A stretch of DNA of 64,000 nucleotides. Origin: Diplonema papillatum. Its lineage: Eukaryota > Euglenozoa > Diplonemea > Diplonemida > Diplonemidae. The stretch's first letter is position 1. Every line of letters begins with the position of its first letter. Below the pieces are notes generated by a model. That model worked only from the letters and a program-made list of their open reading frames with translations, made no database searches and was not told where the DNA came from. Positions 21,948 through 33,561 of this stretch are shown in pieces. Where the stretch lies: the NCBI GenBank assembly GCA_030068145.1, contig JAPJBO010000228.1, positions 62,001-126,000 on the forward strand. The letters run 5' to 3'. The translations under genes and the position numbers were made by a program.

Positions 21948-23273
21948 GTACTTCAGGCGTTTCGGTTCCGGAGCTTAACGAAAACAACGAAGGCTCTCTC
22001 TCCTCAATCTTAGCATCATCAGTTTCGTACAGTCAGATCTTCCGTGGAAGCAGTCGACCAATTCATTCACGGTTGTGTGAGTGTTTAGTATTGAGTGTCC
22101 TCGGTCGTACAATAGGATGAAAGACGATCATTACCATGGCTAGAAGGGCTGCCTTGTTAGAAAAAGAAGCAACCACAGCCGATCTCCGTCGATGCGTCGA
22201 AGCCCCCCTTTCCGAATGTCCCTACGGATGGCGAGAGGCGACAGATGAGCAAAGAGGCTATCGAAAACGTATCTCTGAAGTACGAGCCGTGGGGCGAGGT
22301 ATGGGCTTTCTCATTGGTCCCGTCAAAGGAAGGGGCCGTATGCAACTCGCAGCTAGAGACGCAATTCAGTTCGATTCGCCCCAGGCCATGATAACTGCTC
22401 GCGGAAGTCAAAAGCAACCATTAGCTTCGGGTGCGTCGGTGGCCCAGCACCGCTGCTGTCTTTCGCCGAGACCAGCCTGCACGCAGTGCACAGTTGGAGC
22501 AAGGTACTCACCAATCCCGAGCAAGGTCGCCGGGCCCGCCTCGGCTTCGTCCATGCTGCTGGCCGAATAGATGCCAGGCACCCGCGCACCGTGGAGACCG
22601 GTGGGGCGTGTCATTTAAATACCAGCTGTTCCTGCCGTCTGTTGTGACCACGCTCGTGCGAGCGAGTCTCGGAACAGGACTCAAAACCGCGACCCAGGTG
22701 GCGACTACCGCCTGGCGACTGCCGACCATGACGGGTGCTTGCACCAGGATTTTGTAACAGCTAGTCAGGCCAAGCTCATTGCACAGAGAGAGCTTGTCAC
22801 ATCCTCGGGTGAGATGTGCTGTCCGTGTGAAGACATTCAGCTGTTGCACGGGGCCGAAACCCCCGTGCAGCTAGCACCGCCAAGATGAAAACAGAAGTCT
22901 TGAGCCGAGTGCCGGATGGAAAGCCTCCCACGCTCTATCCGTCCCCCGAAGGAACCCACTCCATCCACCCTTCGGAGACTAGTCACAGGAGCCAAAAGCA
23001 GCGTGTCGGAAACTCAAAGCCGACGTATGGAAGTGACAAGTGGGCAGTAATTCGTTCAGCCGTGACGCACTTAAAGCCATAAACCTTCACACAATCACAC
23101 ACTCACAAAAACCACTAATGACCAACAACGAAGATACCCACCGATTCTCTTACCTCGTGTAACCACCACTCTTACGACACTCAGAGCACAAAAAGTATCC
23201 TCCCATATTGACGAAGGTCACCCGGAGACTTTAACACCCCGGAGTTTCAAGCGAACTTCAACTCTAAAAACAG
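21948..23273. other. Intron or intergenic DNA before the orphan exon
   Basis: No confident exon. An open frame at 22136-22570 begins at an ATG but has weak codon bias and no recognisable motif. It may or may not be part of the gene that ends at 23561. Confidence 0.25.
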
Positions 23274-23561
23274 GCAGTGCAGCCGCAGACGTACCGGTAC
23301 CTGCGGGCCTATGCTCGTTGGCGGCTGCCGAAGTCGACGCCGCCCGGGCAGGCTTTCATGCTGTACTACGTGAAGGACACGGCGCAGCGCACGGCGGAAG
23401 CCCTCGACAACTTGCAGATCCTGCGCAAGTACTGGGCCATGCAGCGGAACCGAGGGGAGGCGGGCTACTCGAAGCCGCTCGCGCTGGCGACCGAAAAGGA
23501 GATGATGCACTGCCTCAGCCAAATCCCGCTGTCCGCGATAAACATCCTCAGCGCCACGTGA
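23274..23561 (+). CDS. Orphan terminal exon, helical protein of unknown function (partial)
   Basis: About 95 codons with strong third-position G/C bias end at TGA 23559-23561. Three possible acceptors, at CAG 23271-23273, 23280-23282 and 23286-23288, all leave the same frame. No in-frame ATG precedes it, so it is probably the last exon of a longer gene. The product is helical and basic, with Y-R-Y-L-R-A-Y-A-R-W near its start and Y-Y-V-K-D-T-A further on. This faintly recalls LYR-motif mitochondrial proteins, which is not enough for assignment. It might be the end of the gene starting at 19921, but the phase of exon 3 there (1) does not match, so at least one exon would be missing. Confidence 0.45.
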   Translation, partial: AVQPQTYRYLRAYARWRLPKSTPPGQAFMLYYVKDTAQRTAEALDNLQILRKYWAMQRNRGEAGYSKPLALATEKEMMHCLSQIPLSAINILSAT

Positions 23562-23959
23562 GAGCGCCCGGACGGCCGTCCGCCCCCGTCGGCAGCGCAC
23601 ACGTGCCAGCTCCTGCACACGCCAGCGCGCGGTTGGGTTGTTTGGCGCTCCGAAAATTGTGTTCGAAGTTCTCGGTCAAGCCGATTTCTTGACGAGGTCG
23701 GTTGACGGCGTTGTTGTTCCAGCAGCGTGAACTTGAAAATGCAGGTACTACAAAGGGGCAAGTTTGCATTGTCAAAGACTAGGGTTACTTGATAACGTTG
23801 TCTGAAGACGAGGCCGGTTGACGGCCAGCAGTTCCTTCCTGGGGCCGGCACTCGAGTTTGGCTACCATCCCGCTGCGGGAACACGCTTGTGTGCCTCTGA
23901 GTGCACATTTTGTCGGTGTCCCGCAATCCCCCACCCGCCCCCGACCGGAACGAACTCTG

Positions 23960-24200
23960 AGTTTTTGATGATGGCTCAGACACGGTTGATGGGGCCTTTT
24001 CCCCGAGACGGATTTTCCCTTGCTCTCGTAGCACGGGTGGTCCTGGTTGTGGCGAGCTACGAACAGCCGCTTGACAGACCAGGACAAACCAGACTCAAAC
24101 CTCTGTCCTGTCTGCAGACACCCGGGTCCCGCACTATTGATGATCCGCCTTACGTATCCGAGGCTTACAGAGCTGCAAGAGCTGCTAGGCCGCGGCTTGG
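23960..24200 (+). repeat. Dispersed repeat family D2, copy 1
   Basis: This shares block order with copies at 52625-52830, 62278-62460, 58690-58805 (partial) and 42985-43075 (partial). Common blocks include GAGTTTT, GAACAGCCGC or GAGCAGCCGC, CTGTCCTGTCTGCAG and TTCCGC-CTGATGATGGTC. Copies are diverged by about 15-25% by eye. Confidence 0.65.
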
Positions 24201-24851
24201 CCTACTCGCTGTATGGGCTGTTGTCCCGGAATCACCGAGGCCACGTGTAGCTGGGCTGTACGGCATCCGGCGATCCTTTTTTTCAAAGAGCCTCCGCCCT
24301 GCCTAGCGCTAGCGAGAAGCCTGCAGCCTTGCTTGGAGGTTGTACCATGTTGGGTGCTCTTTTGTCGCCGCCGTCGCAGAGGACCGGGTACAGAGTGGAA
24401 AGGGTCTTGTAGGGCACGCCTCGGGTGCAGCACTGCTGCTGCCCTACAAGATGTGAATGTGCGTGGCCATTCACCCTGTTTTGGTAAGCAGTACACCGCC
24501 GCCTACTAATCTTTGTGCCAATAATGCACTGTTGACACGAAAAGAACAAGGAAAAGAGATGGAAGCTTGGATATTATGATCTTGCATTCAAGAAGCCTCC
24601 GAAACGGTCTTTGCCCGAAGCAAACAAAAGGAAATAACCCCCAAACCCATTGAAATGCGACCAGAGAGCTACTCAAGGGATTGCCTGAATCTTCCCACCC
24701 CCTGTCGTTCAGGCCAGCGGCTGACCATTTTCGGCCCCACTTGACGTCCTGGGAGCTTGAAGTAAGCGGAAGCCAATAGCAATGGCTCAGCAAGAACGCG
24801 TCCCCAGGGCCGGACTTAGTCCACAGCTTGTATAAATGAGCTCCTGCGCTA

Positions 24852-24990
24852 TGAACTCCAGCGTGATACACCTGCTTTAAGGTGTAACACGGTTCGTGGT
24901 GATTCACATCGCACAAACGCGGTGTCACCCCGCTTTTCTCACTTTTCGACACCTTGTCACTTTCACTCCATATTCTGTGGCTGGAGTTCA
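24852..24990. repeat. Short inverted-repeat element (MITE-like)
   Basis: The ends are TGAACTCCAGC (24852-24862) and its exact reverse complement (24980-24990). The same 11-bp end is the core of the foldback arms at 9942-10310, so both may belong to one non-autonomous family. A GCGCT lies just outside both ends and could be a target duplication. The interior differs from the other element. Confidence 0.5.
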
Positions 24991-25858
24991 CTGTGCGCTC
25001 AGGTTCTCATCAGCTGGGACGGTCAGCGTTCATGCACCGATGATCAAAGGTCGACTGACGATCTGCCACGAAATGCCAACGGGAAACGAGGCACACCTTG
25101 CTGCGGCGTACATCCCGACACCCCCGATGTCGCCGTGCGAATTTTGATTCAGTACTACAAGGCAAAAAGTGAAACAGTGGCCCACTATTCGAGCTGAGCC
25201 CTATCTGGTGGCTTTCGGAGAGCCTCCCCCGTCGATGCCCCACTGCAGACCCGGTTCTGAAGTTCGGGAGTTTGGCGAGGCTGAACTGCGAGTCACCCTA
25301 TGTTTGATCCACCACTACTTGCCGTATGCGGCTACACACGCAGCTCAAGCTTTTGACAAACGCAAATGTTCGCATCACTTGTGTCCAATGCACTCATCTG
25401 TGCCATTGCAGGTCAAAGCGTCACAGTTGCGGTATTCGCAAGCAAACCTGACCGTACTGGTAGCGTGGAGCCAGTCATTTTGGTGTTCACGAGTCGGTCT
25501 CTATGTCAAGCCGGTTAGAGTTTCCAGTCCGCACATATTGCGAGAAGGAAGCCCTGATAGGAAAGTGATAAGAAGAGTCCGTCCGACCGCCGCTCCTCGC
25601 CTTGCGCAAAACTAGGGCGAAAGTGACAAAGATCGCCTTACTAAGTAACTTCTTTTTCTGGCAGCAACATGACAACGAAAGCAACGTAATCTCTTAGTCC
25701 GCCGATCCCACGACGAATACGCTGCTTTTCGCCTTTCCTCAAGGGTCGTTTTCCGGCAGGCCAGGATGGCGCTTCTCTGTAAGACCCTTGCTTGCTTTTG
25801 CTTTACAAATTGCGAACACAGGATGGCCTGACGTGGGAACTGCGCGATGGACACCTTA

Positions 25859-25972
25859 GAGGAAGCTTGACCTGGGCTCCCTGGGAGGAAGCAGAGGAAG
25901 CTTGACCTGGGCTCCCTGGGAGGAAGCAGAGGAAGCTTGACCTGGGCTCCCTGGGAGGAAGCAGAGGAAGCT
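25859..25972. repeat. 35-bp tandem repeat, about 3.3 copies
   Basis: Units at 25859-25893, 25894-25928 and 25929-25963 are identical or nearly so (GAGGAAGCTTGACCTGGGCT and the following 15 bases). A partial fourth unit follows. The array lies 300 bp upstream of the 5'-nucleotidase start codon. Confidence 0.9.
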
Positions 25973-26268
25973 TAGCCTTCGTATCCTCTGAAACTTCACT
26001 GCACCATCTTAGCGGCTAGGTAGAACTGCCGACAGATTGTACGACGGGAGTGCTAGTATTGCTTTGTATAATCTCTCTTCAAGGACCCGCTTCTTGGCAT
26101 ATACGCGCTCAGGTTCGTGCCCTCTGGCGGTGACGGGGTTGAACAGCCAAGTTGCCTTCCGTACAACGCGGCTGGTGGGTGTGCAGTCAGCCTTTTTGAC
26201 GGGCCCGCAGATCTTGTCACTTGACCTAACCACAGACTTTGCTGAAAAGCTAAAACCGTAGAGCAGAG

Positions 26269-28305
26269 ATGTCGCCGTCGAACAACAACGAGCCAATCGC
26301 GGAGGGAGCCGGCGTCGGCACCGTCGGGAAGATTGTCGTCGTCCTCCTGCTGATCGCCTTCTTTTTCGGAGGGTTCGGCTTCGGGTACCTCGCTGGATGG
26401 AGGGCCAACGACGACGATGACGACTTCTCGGCAACTTCAACACCGCCGACACCGCCTGCGCCTGGTGCCACTCCTATGCCGCCAGCGAACCCCGACGCGG
26501 CCCCGTCAGCGTTGAAGATTCTTCACATCAACGACCATCACTCACACATCGATGAAAGTTCGTTCGACTTCGACGTGTCGGCCTTGACGTTGGCCGCTCG
26601 TACAGACGCTGGCGTGCAGCCCTCAACGGCCGAGATCACTTACGGCGGGTTCCCGAGATTGATCAGTCTGTTCAAGAGCTTGTCAGCTGGATCTGATAGC
26701 GTTGTGAAGCTTCACGCCGGAGATGCGCTGACCGGTACCATCTACTACTCTCTCTTCCAGGGAAAATCAGATGCATCGTTGATGAACGAGATCTGCTTTG
26801 ATGCCTTCACAGTCGGCAACCACGAGTTTGACAACGGAGACGCGACCCTCGCAGCCTTCATCGACGACCTTATGACGGGTGCCTGTCAAACTCCTGTTCT
26901 GGGGGCAAACATTGTGCCGCACGCGCTCTCCGACCTGATAGGAGTCCTTGCACCGTACACCATCAAGACCTACGGACCAAATGGTGAGTTCAAAGTAGGT
27001 ATCGTCGGAGTCGATGTGGCGCAGAAGACGAAGCTCAGCTCCAGTCCTGATCCGGACACGCAGCTGCTGGGAGAAATTGTTACGGCCCAGAAGTACATCG
27101 ACGAGTTGCTCGAGATGGGTGTTACCAAGATCATCGTGATGTCGCACTTTGGTTTCAACAACGAGAAGGACATGGCTCAGAAGCTTCGCGGAGTCGATGT
27201 TGTTGTCGGCGGCGACTCGCACACTCTGCTGGGCAGTGCTGAATTCGAGAAGTTTGGTTGGTCTAGGGCAGATGACTACCCCGTCAGATTGACCAACGCA
27301 GACGGCAACACTGTCTGCGTCGTGCAGGCTTTCGAGTTCTCGGCTCTCGTTGGCGAGCTTAACGTGCAGTTCGACGCAAACGGCGATGTTGTTGCCTGCA
27401 CGGGCAGTCCTCAGGTGCCGATCGCCGACGTTGCCGCATTCGACTTCGACAGCGACACCAAGAACGAGTTTTCGGCGGCTGACTCACAGGTGATTTCAAG
27501 TGCTGTGACCGGGCTCGGCTTCGCGAAGGTCACCGCGGCTGATCCCACTGCATTGGGTGTGCGCGAGGCGTTCAGGGCGGACGTCGAAAAGCTTGAGCTG
27601 GAGGTCATCGGTTCGGCTTCGGAGACTCTGTGCCTCGAACGTATCCCAGGACAAGGGAGAAGCAACGAGGCCTCGTGCAAGGCCGGTACCAGCACATACC
27701 TCAGGGGCGGTGACATTCAGATGATTGTGGCGGCCGCATTTTTGAACGCGTCCAAGACTGCCGACATTTCGATCCAAAACGCAGGAGGAGTCCGGATTGA
27801 CATCCCGGAGGGCAATATCTCCTACAAGGTTGCGGCCGAAACCCTTCCATTCTCGAACACCTTAGTTGTGCTGACACTCACTGGGCAGTCCGTCCATGAC
27901 GTGCTGGAGGATGCCCTTGACAATGCACTTGTTGGATCCTCAAGCGGCGCCTACCCATACGCGTTCGGTCTTCGTTTCCACGTGGATGGTAGTGCAGCAA
28001 AAGGTTCCCGGGTTGTGGACCTGGAGGTCAACCGAAGGATGGAAGGAGACTGGGCCCCAATCGACCTCGCAGCGACATACAAAGTCTCCACCAACGACTA
28101 CATTGCGGGAGGTAAAGATGGGTACTTCTCTTTCGAGGACAGCACCGAAACTGTCAACACGTACATAGAGTACATGCAAGGCTTGATCGAATACATCAAG
28201 ACTGTCACCATCGTTGACAAGTTGCCCGAGTCCCAGTACAGCACGAAGAGTTTTGTCGACGTCACAGGGTGCAACCACTCTGAAATCGCGACCTGTGGCC
28301 AGTAG
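26269..28305 (+). CDS. Membrane-anchored 5'-nucleotidase (UshA/CD73 family)
   Basis: One uninterrupted 678-codon frame starts at an ATG and ends at TAG 28303-28305. A hydrophobic segment at residues about 21-44 follows a short polar N-terminus, suggesting a type II signal anchor. An acidic and then Pro/Ala-rich linker leads to the metallophosphatase domain. Metal and catalytic motifs are in place: H-I-N-D-H-H-S-H at 86-93, H-A-G-D-A-L, G-N-H-E at 183-186, S-H-F-G at 292-295 and G-G-D-S-H at 314-318. The C-terminal 5'-nucleotidase domain carries the R-G-G-D segment and the N-A-G-G-V-R-I-D substrate pocket, then G-K-D-G-Y near the end. The family hydrolyses extracellular nucleotides such as AMP to nucleosides. 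No GPI signal is visible. The lack of introns contrasts with most neighbours. Confidence 0.92.
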   Translation: MSPSNNNEPIAEGAGVGTVGKIVVVLLLIAFFFGGFGFGYLAGWRANDDDDDFSATSTPPTPPAPGATPMPPANPDAAPSALKILHINDHHSHIDESSFDFDVSALTLAARTDAGVQPSTAEITYGGFPRLISLFKSLSAGSDSVVKLHAGDALTGTIYYSLFQGKSDASLMNEICFDAFTVGNHEFDNGDATLAAFIDDLMTGACQTPVLGANIVPHALSDLIGVLAPYTIKTYGPNGEFKVGIVGVDVAQKTKLSSSPDPDTQLLGEIVTAQKYIDELLEMGVTKIIVMSHFGFNNEKDMAQKLRGVDVVVGGDSHTLLGSAEFEKFGWSRADDYPVRLTNADGNTVCVVQAFEFSALVGELNVQFDANGDVVACTGSPQVPIADVAAFDFDSDTKNEFSAADSQVISSAVTGLGFAKVTAADPTALGVREAFRADVEKLELEVIGSASETLCLERIPGQGRSNEASCKAGTSTYLRGGDIQMIVAAAFLNASKTADISIQNAGGVRIDIPEGNISYKVAAETLPFSNTLVVLTLTGQSVHDVLEDALDNALVGSSSGAYPYAFGLRFHVDGSAAKGSRVVDLEVNRRMEGDWAPIDLAATYKVSTNDYIAGGKDGYFSFEDSTETVNTYIEYMQGLIEYIKTVTIVDKLPESQYSTKSFVDVTGCNHSEIATCGQ

Positions 28306-30902
28306 TCGCAGGTGCGGGCGCATCTTCAAACCCGAACATGGCAAGCTTTGCCAAGGGTGCAGTAGCACGTAACAATGCTCGTGGAGTAACCTAAGGCAAA
28401 GAAGAGGGTGGAAGACAATTCGTTACTGCGCAAACATAGTTCTTCTGCGGGGTAGGAGGGGTTGCAATTCCTTCACAAAAACAAAACTACGCACTTCTTT
28501 TGAAACATCATACCACGCCATGTCAATGCAAAAAAGAAAGTTGCCAGCATTGGAACTTGGCAACACAGGCCCTTTCCCCGCCGGGAAGGTAGCAGAAAGA
28601 TTGTGACACCGAAATGGAAATATAGGCTTCTGTAGAACTTGGTTATGGGCCTGTTGGACAACGCCGCTTGTAGTGATCAATCTTTTCCTGCGGCCGACAG
28701 CCCCCAATCACGACACGCGGCATTCCGTCTTTCGTGAGAGATAGCGCATCAGCTGAAACTCCGTCAGGAATGACCACGTGCAAATAGTCCAGTGTTTAGG
28801 ACGCATTACAACCGACGTATTTTTAAGAAAACAAGTAAAATAAAAGCACACCAATCTGTACGCCCCTACGGGATCGTCGGAAACACAAAATCAATTGAAT
28901 TAAACAGCTGCAAAACCCACAAGAATAAATGATCCGGATTGGCAGAAAGAAACTGAAATTTGCCCGGTTTCTTCCGGGAAGCCTTCACTACAAGAAACCG
29001 CGGTCAGCCGAAAACCTGAAAGGATTCTATCGAATGGCATAAAGAAGAAGATAACAGCAAGCCATTGATATAGAACTGTCAATCCGAATAACTGTGAAGT
29101 ATCCCGAGTGGCACTCGCGTTTGCTTCCGCACCGACCGCTCGGCAGCAGATGAGCCTTTGGAACAGAGGCTCCGTATCTCGTCGAGCACGGTAAACTTTG
29201 TGGCCCAGCGGAGGTCTCCTTTTCACCCATATTTCGTTCCTACCCACACATCAACCCACTTTCGATACCCATTCTTCTCATAGAGTACCTGCAGGGGGGA
29301 GGCATGCTGCACAGGCATCCAGAGCTCGTTTTACCACCGGTAAAGCAGCAATGCACAGGATCCTGATTGCGTTGCGCGAAAAACCCAACGGCTTCAAGGA
29401 GTCCATTTTTCGCGCCGCCCGGGTCACAGATTTGTCAGCACGTTCGCAACGTTCCTTATCAGTCGGCAACCTGTTTGCCATCGTGCGGTGAATCCCGGGA
29501 CGGTAGCCGCACCAAGAAGAAGCCCTCCCCTGCTGCTGATACTCCCAGTTCTTCTCCAACACATCTCTAAGGAAGGACAGAAGCTTAAAGTTTTTGACTC
29601 CTGCCTGCCAGTTAGCGACGGCGTGCAAAAGACTTCCGAAGAGGCTCCTGGTTCTGTAGTGAAACACTCGGAGTGAATGGGTTCTGGTTCCAGGCCCCGT
29701 CCACCGACTTTCGCGCACTGGGTAGAAGCCCACTACCATTTCTCGTTGCACCAGAACCTCGTGTCACGCTGCGGCTGGGTAGTGCTGGCGGCAAATGCAA
29801 GAACATTTTTCGCGTTTCACCTTCCTTCCGCCCTCAGCTCTTTTTTCTTTTTTTTTTTGAGGCTTTTGGTCCGCATCGTTGTTCTGTCCATTCCCCGTTT
29901 GTGAGGACCCGAACTCACCGACGATGGCGCACTAAACTCCTCGACCTTTTCCTGTGAGTCATAGTGATATTTTTGCTCATGTTTTCACGTCTCGTTCCTC
30001 TTCGTTTCGAACCCAATAAGACGCACGACGCAGTACAGCGAGCAGTTCGTAGAACCCCCCCTCACTCTCTCTCACACTGCTCCCCTGTAGTGACCGAACT
30101 TCATAAAGAGGCTATCGTTTAGGTTTGTAGCTGGACACCTGGTCTAGTGGCAAGGCGCCTGCGTGCCAACCAGGGGTCGTAGGATTTATTCCTTGCTGAC
30201 GAACTTTCCAGGCGTTGAGGGACGAGCTCCCCGAAGCAACCGGTAGCTTCGACACCTTCGAGGTAGGTTGGAAGTTCTGTATCCCGGGAACGTCCGAAAA
30301 ACAATACTAGGTGGACCAAACAAACAACGGAGTAAACAGCGGGAACAGGGAACCCCTGTGCGTTACTCAGAAGATAGGCCGTCTTTCTTCGCCCAGGCTG
30401 CAGTAAACGTTCCGCTAAACAGAACAGTATGTCAATCGAGGTTGTAGCCGAGTTGCTTTCGCATCCTCTTATGGCGATGATCCTGCATTTTCAGGAGTGG
30501 GTGCACTCTAACTCGTCTCTCTCTCTGTCACTCGCGCTGAACTGGTACCCAGCACCAACCGGCAGGACAACCACAGCAGGCGCTTACTGCTTGCTGTGGC
30601 AAAGCCTGGGAAACTTCACTTTCAGACTACAAAGAAGGGTGCTGGACCTCGAACCCAGGAGCTTCTCAGTAGGACGTTGTCTTTTCTGTCTAAAGTCTGA
30701 CCTGGCCAGCTTCAGCCCCCTTTATGACAGAAGGAACAAGGGAAACCACTCGCCGACACGCGATATTCATACTCCAGGCACCTGAGATGAGAGAGGCAGG
30801 GCTGGAAAAAACTGGAACGTGCGACTTGTCAGGATCCCGCCCACCCCTCTCCCTCTCCCCCAACTTACCCGGCTTCGCGTGGTACTCGTAGGGGGCAGCA
30901 AC
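28306..30902. other. Long intergenic region, no gene seen
   Basis: No supported exon on either strand. A tRNA-like stretch at about 30124-30210 has an A-box-like TGGTCTAGTGG, but its T-arm is not credible. Another tRNA-like 3' half lies on the minus strand near 30650-30690 (GGGTTCGAGGTCC). Both look like decayed tRNA-derived sequence. Confidence 0.35.
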
Positions 30903-33561
30903 ATGGAGGGGGACGGCGTGTCGGCTGCGTTCCCAGACGCACCGCCTGCCAATGTGTTGCTGACGGTGGAGAGCGACGCGGAAGATTTCCACACCGCCGA
31001 CGAGTTGTCGAGCACCGATGTGGAGGGGAAGCCGGGTAAAGTAAAGCACACAGACTGTCGGAGCGGCAGGAGCATGCTGGTTGCGGCGCCGTCACCGACG
31101 GAGAAGCTCGTCGGCAACGATTTGATGACATTCGTACCGTTCGCGTTGTTCAAGCAAGGCGACAAAGTGCACACGAAGAGCATCGGTTACCACAGCGACG
31201 GAGACGTGGTGTTGATAAAGGAGGACATATCGTCGAACTCGGATTCGGAGGTGAAGAACCCGAAGAAGCAGCGCTCGGCATCTTCGAGCAGGCTGACCAC
31301 GACGCATCGGATCGAACATACGCTCAACGAAGACCGCATCGCGAAACGGGGCATCCGCGCGATGCCTGGCGTCGCGGGGCCGAAAGGAAAGAGCAAACAT
31401 CGCCGCTGGCGGAACCAGTTCTTCATCGGGGAAGACTTCAACCGGCTGGATGAAGCCGACCTCCGCCCGACGCGCATCACGAAGACCGACTTCCAAGAGC
31501 TCTTCACCCACCGCACTCCGACCGCCTTCAGCTTCCACGAAGAGGACGGCGGGCTGAACACGAAATGGTCCCCGTTCGTCGAGGTCACCGAAGAGCAGCA
31601 GGCGAAGCTTCTGAAACAGTGCACGCCACTGTCCGCGTCGCAGAACAACTACAAGGCGGGGTCGCCGCTGACCCCCACCAGCCGCTGGGGGCGTATTAGC
31701 AAGCCTCTTCGGGCGGAGTTGGTCCGCCTGCGGAACAACAGGGACCAGTTCATCGAAGCCGTCGAGGAGCGGCTCCTCCAATACATTGGGGCCATCGACC
31801 AGTCGCACGTGGACTGTCTCGAGCCCGCGCCGCTCGTGCTCCAATTCGACGACGGCTACCACCGCATGCTCTGCCACGGGATCGTTACCTACTACCTTCT
31901 CAACTCCGTCTCCGAGACAGATCCAGATACCGACACTCGATACACGATGGTCACGCCTTCGAAAACCCCTGAATACCCGTTCCCTCTACCGACGAAGTCG
32001 CTGCTCGAACACATCTCGGCGCAGAAGACTGAGGTATCTACCCCTTTTTCCTTCTCATCTTACACACACATCCTGCACTTAGTTTCCATACATCGCTCTG
32101 ATACCGGTACACGGGGGCATGCGTCCGTCACCGTGCCTTGCCTGAGGGGTCGTGCCATTGTTCTCCCGCTTTTCTGTGGCTAGCTTTCTCTGTTCAGAAA
32201 TGCGTGCCAATAGTTGTCACGCTTCGTGAACAACTGCGTTTACCGTCACAACACTTCTCAGGGCGCAAAAGGACAGGAAGAGGGCAAGAGGCGAAAGCGG
32301 GTGGCGCGCAAAGGCAGATGATGGCGCCCCAAGAGGTAGGAGTAGAGGCTCACCCTTCGCTTGCATTGCCACGGCCTCAATCTCCCGGGAGTTGCTTTGG
32401 TGAACTGCCTCTACACACGATGCAGGGCGTACACACGCTACATCCACCCGAAGTCTGTCTGAGAAGAGCGAAGAAACCCCAACGAGTTTCTGGTTTCTTT
32501 GTAGAGACAAAGCTTTTGTGTCCACAGCCGAACCCACGGAACCGAGGCCCAGATATGCTTCTCTGTCCTGCGAAAACGGATTATTGCGCAGACGTTACCA
32601 GCAAGGAGACAAAACGCAGAGACAAACGGAGTCCGCTTTACCCAACGGTTGCGACTGCCACTCACACGCAACACGCCATTCGAAAAAGCGCTTGCCCCCC
32701 CCTATTTCTTCCTTTGTTCCTGTCGCCTCCCGCATCCCTTCTTCCCCAGCCCTGTCTTTGACCAAGTGGAAATGCCACTTTTCTGTGCCGATAGCTAGGG
32801 GTTCAAATTGCTGCTGGTGTCGGCAGTGGGCTCACAGCGTGCCTGAGGTGATACCGTCTTATGTGATGTGTTGACGTCGGCTGGTTGATCCACGGAGCTG
32901 GTGCGGCGCCAGAAGGGCGCCGAAGGTGTACCCGAGTGAATTTCACTTCAACGACGGGTTCCCATCCTGTGTGGCCCTTGCTGCCGAAGGTTCTGTGCGT
33001 CGACACCAAAGCTTTCCTGAAGATTACGCCTCGATCCGGGGCCCGTAGGATTGCGTTGCGGCCAAGAAGCGAGTCCGGCCTGCAGTTCTCTCAGTTTCAC
33101 TGTGGGAATCGGACATCAAACCCAGAGCAGGACAACCCAGCCAGTAAACCAGGAGGAGGGGGGGGTGGGCTACTCGAGAACCAAAATACCCACCCTCCCT
33201 TCCCCCTGTGACCTCGACCTTTTAGGCCGAGGTAAATACCCCAACGCTCCTGCAAGTATTTCCCTCGCTCCCTCTCTCTTTCTCTTGCTCATTCTTGTGA
33301 TTCCCAAAACGATCTGACATGAAGCGCATTGTTCTCCATTGTTTCCCCCTTTTTTATCCCTGCTCGTAGCTGCCGATGAAAGATTCCTCGAACCCAATCT
33401 GCACACACGTGCGTGGTCCACAGCGTTCAACGACACAACGACGCAAGCAAGCAGTGGGACCAGGACGTTCACAGGAAGAACCTGCGAACAGCGCAGACTA
33501 CGATCCGGGCTCAATCGCTGTCCCATTGCAGATGCCCTACTTCCACGTTGATGAGGCGTGA
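30903..33561 (+). CDS. R3H-domain protein with R3H-associated N-terminal region
   Basis: Exon 1 is 30903-32033 (377 codons) with a GAG/GTATCT donor. The proposed exon 2 is 33370-33561 after a very strong pyrimidine tract and CTCGTAG; both junctions are phase 0, giving 440 aa. The middle region R-A-M-P-G-V to H-R-R-W-R-N-Q-F (residues about 150-175) resembles the R3H-associated N-terminal domain found next to R3H in R3HDM4-like proteins. The R3H core follows at about 283-340: F-I-x-x-V-E-x-x-L-L-x-x-I, then F-D-D-G-Y-H-R-M-L-C-H-G with the R-x-x-x-H pair that names the fold. R3H domains bind single-stranded nucleic acids. The N-terminal 130 residues are acidic and low in structure. The 1.3-kb intron is long and could hide a further exon. 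Confidence 0.75.

Larger units (their letters stand above)
23562..25856. other. Intergenic DNA with dispersed repeats
   Basis: No gene supported. It contains one copy of the D2 dispersed repeat (23960-24200) and a short inverted-repeat element (24852-24990). Open frames, including a 161-aa one on the minus strand at 24506-24991, show no coding bias. Confidence 0.35.

Noticed and set aside
25859-25972. Regular repeats considered as a CRISPR-like array
   Set aside because: The 35-bp units are directly adjacent with no unique spacers, and the genome is eukaryotic.
30124-30210. tRNA-like sequence with an A-box-like TGGTCTAGTGG and a possible GCC anticodon loop
   Set aside because: The T-arm and acceptor stem do not pair acceptably and the B box matches only about 7 of 11 positions. 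It is at best a decayed tRNA-derived sequence.
30650-30690. Minus-strand tRNA-like 3' half with GGGTTCGAGGTCC
   Set aside because: The T-arm pairs, but no matching 5' acceptor strand or D-arm lies at the right distance.
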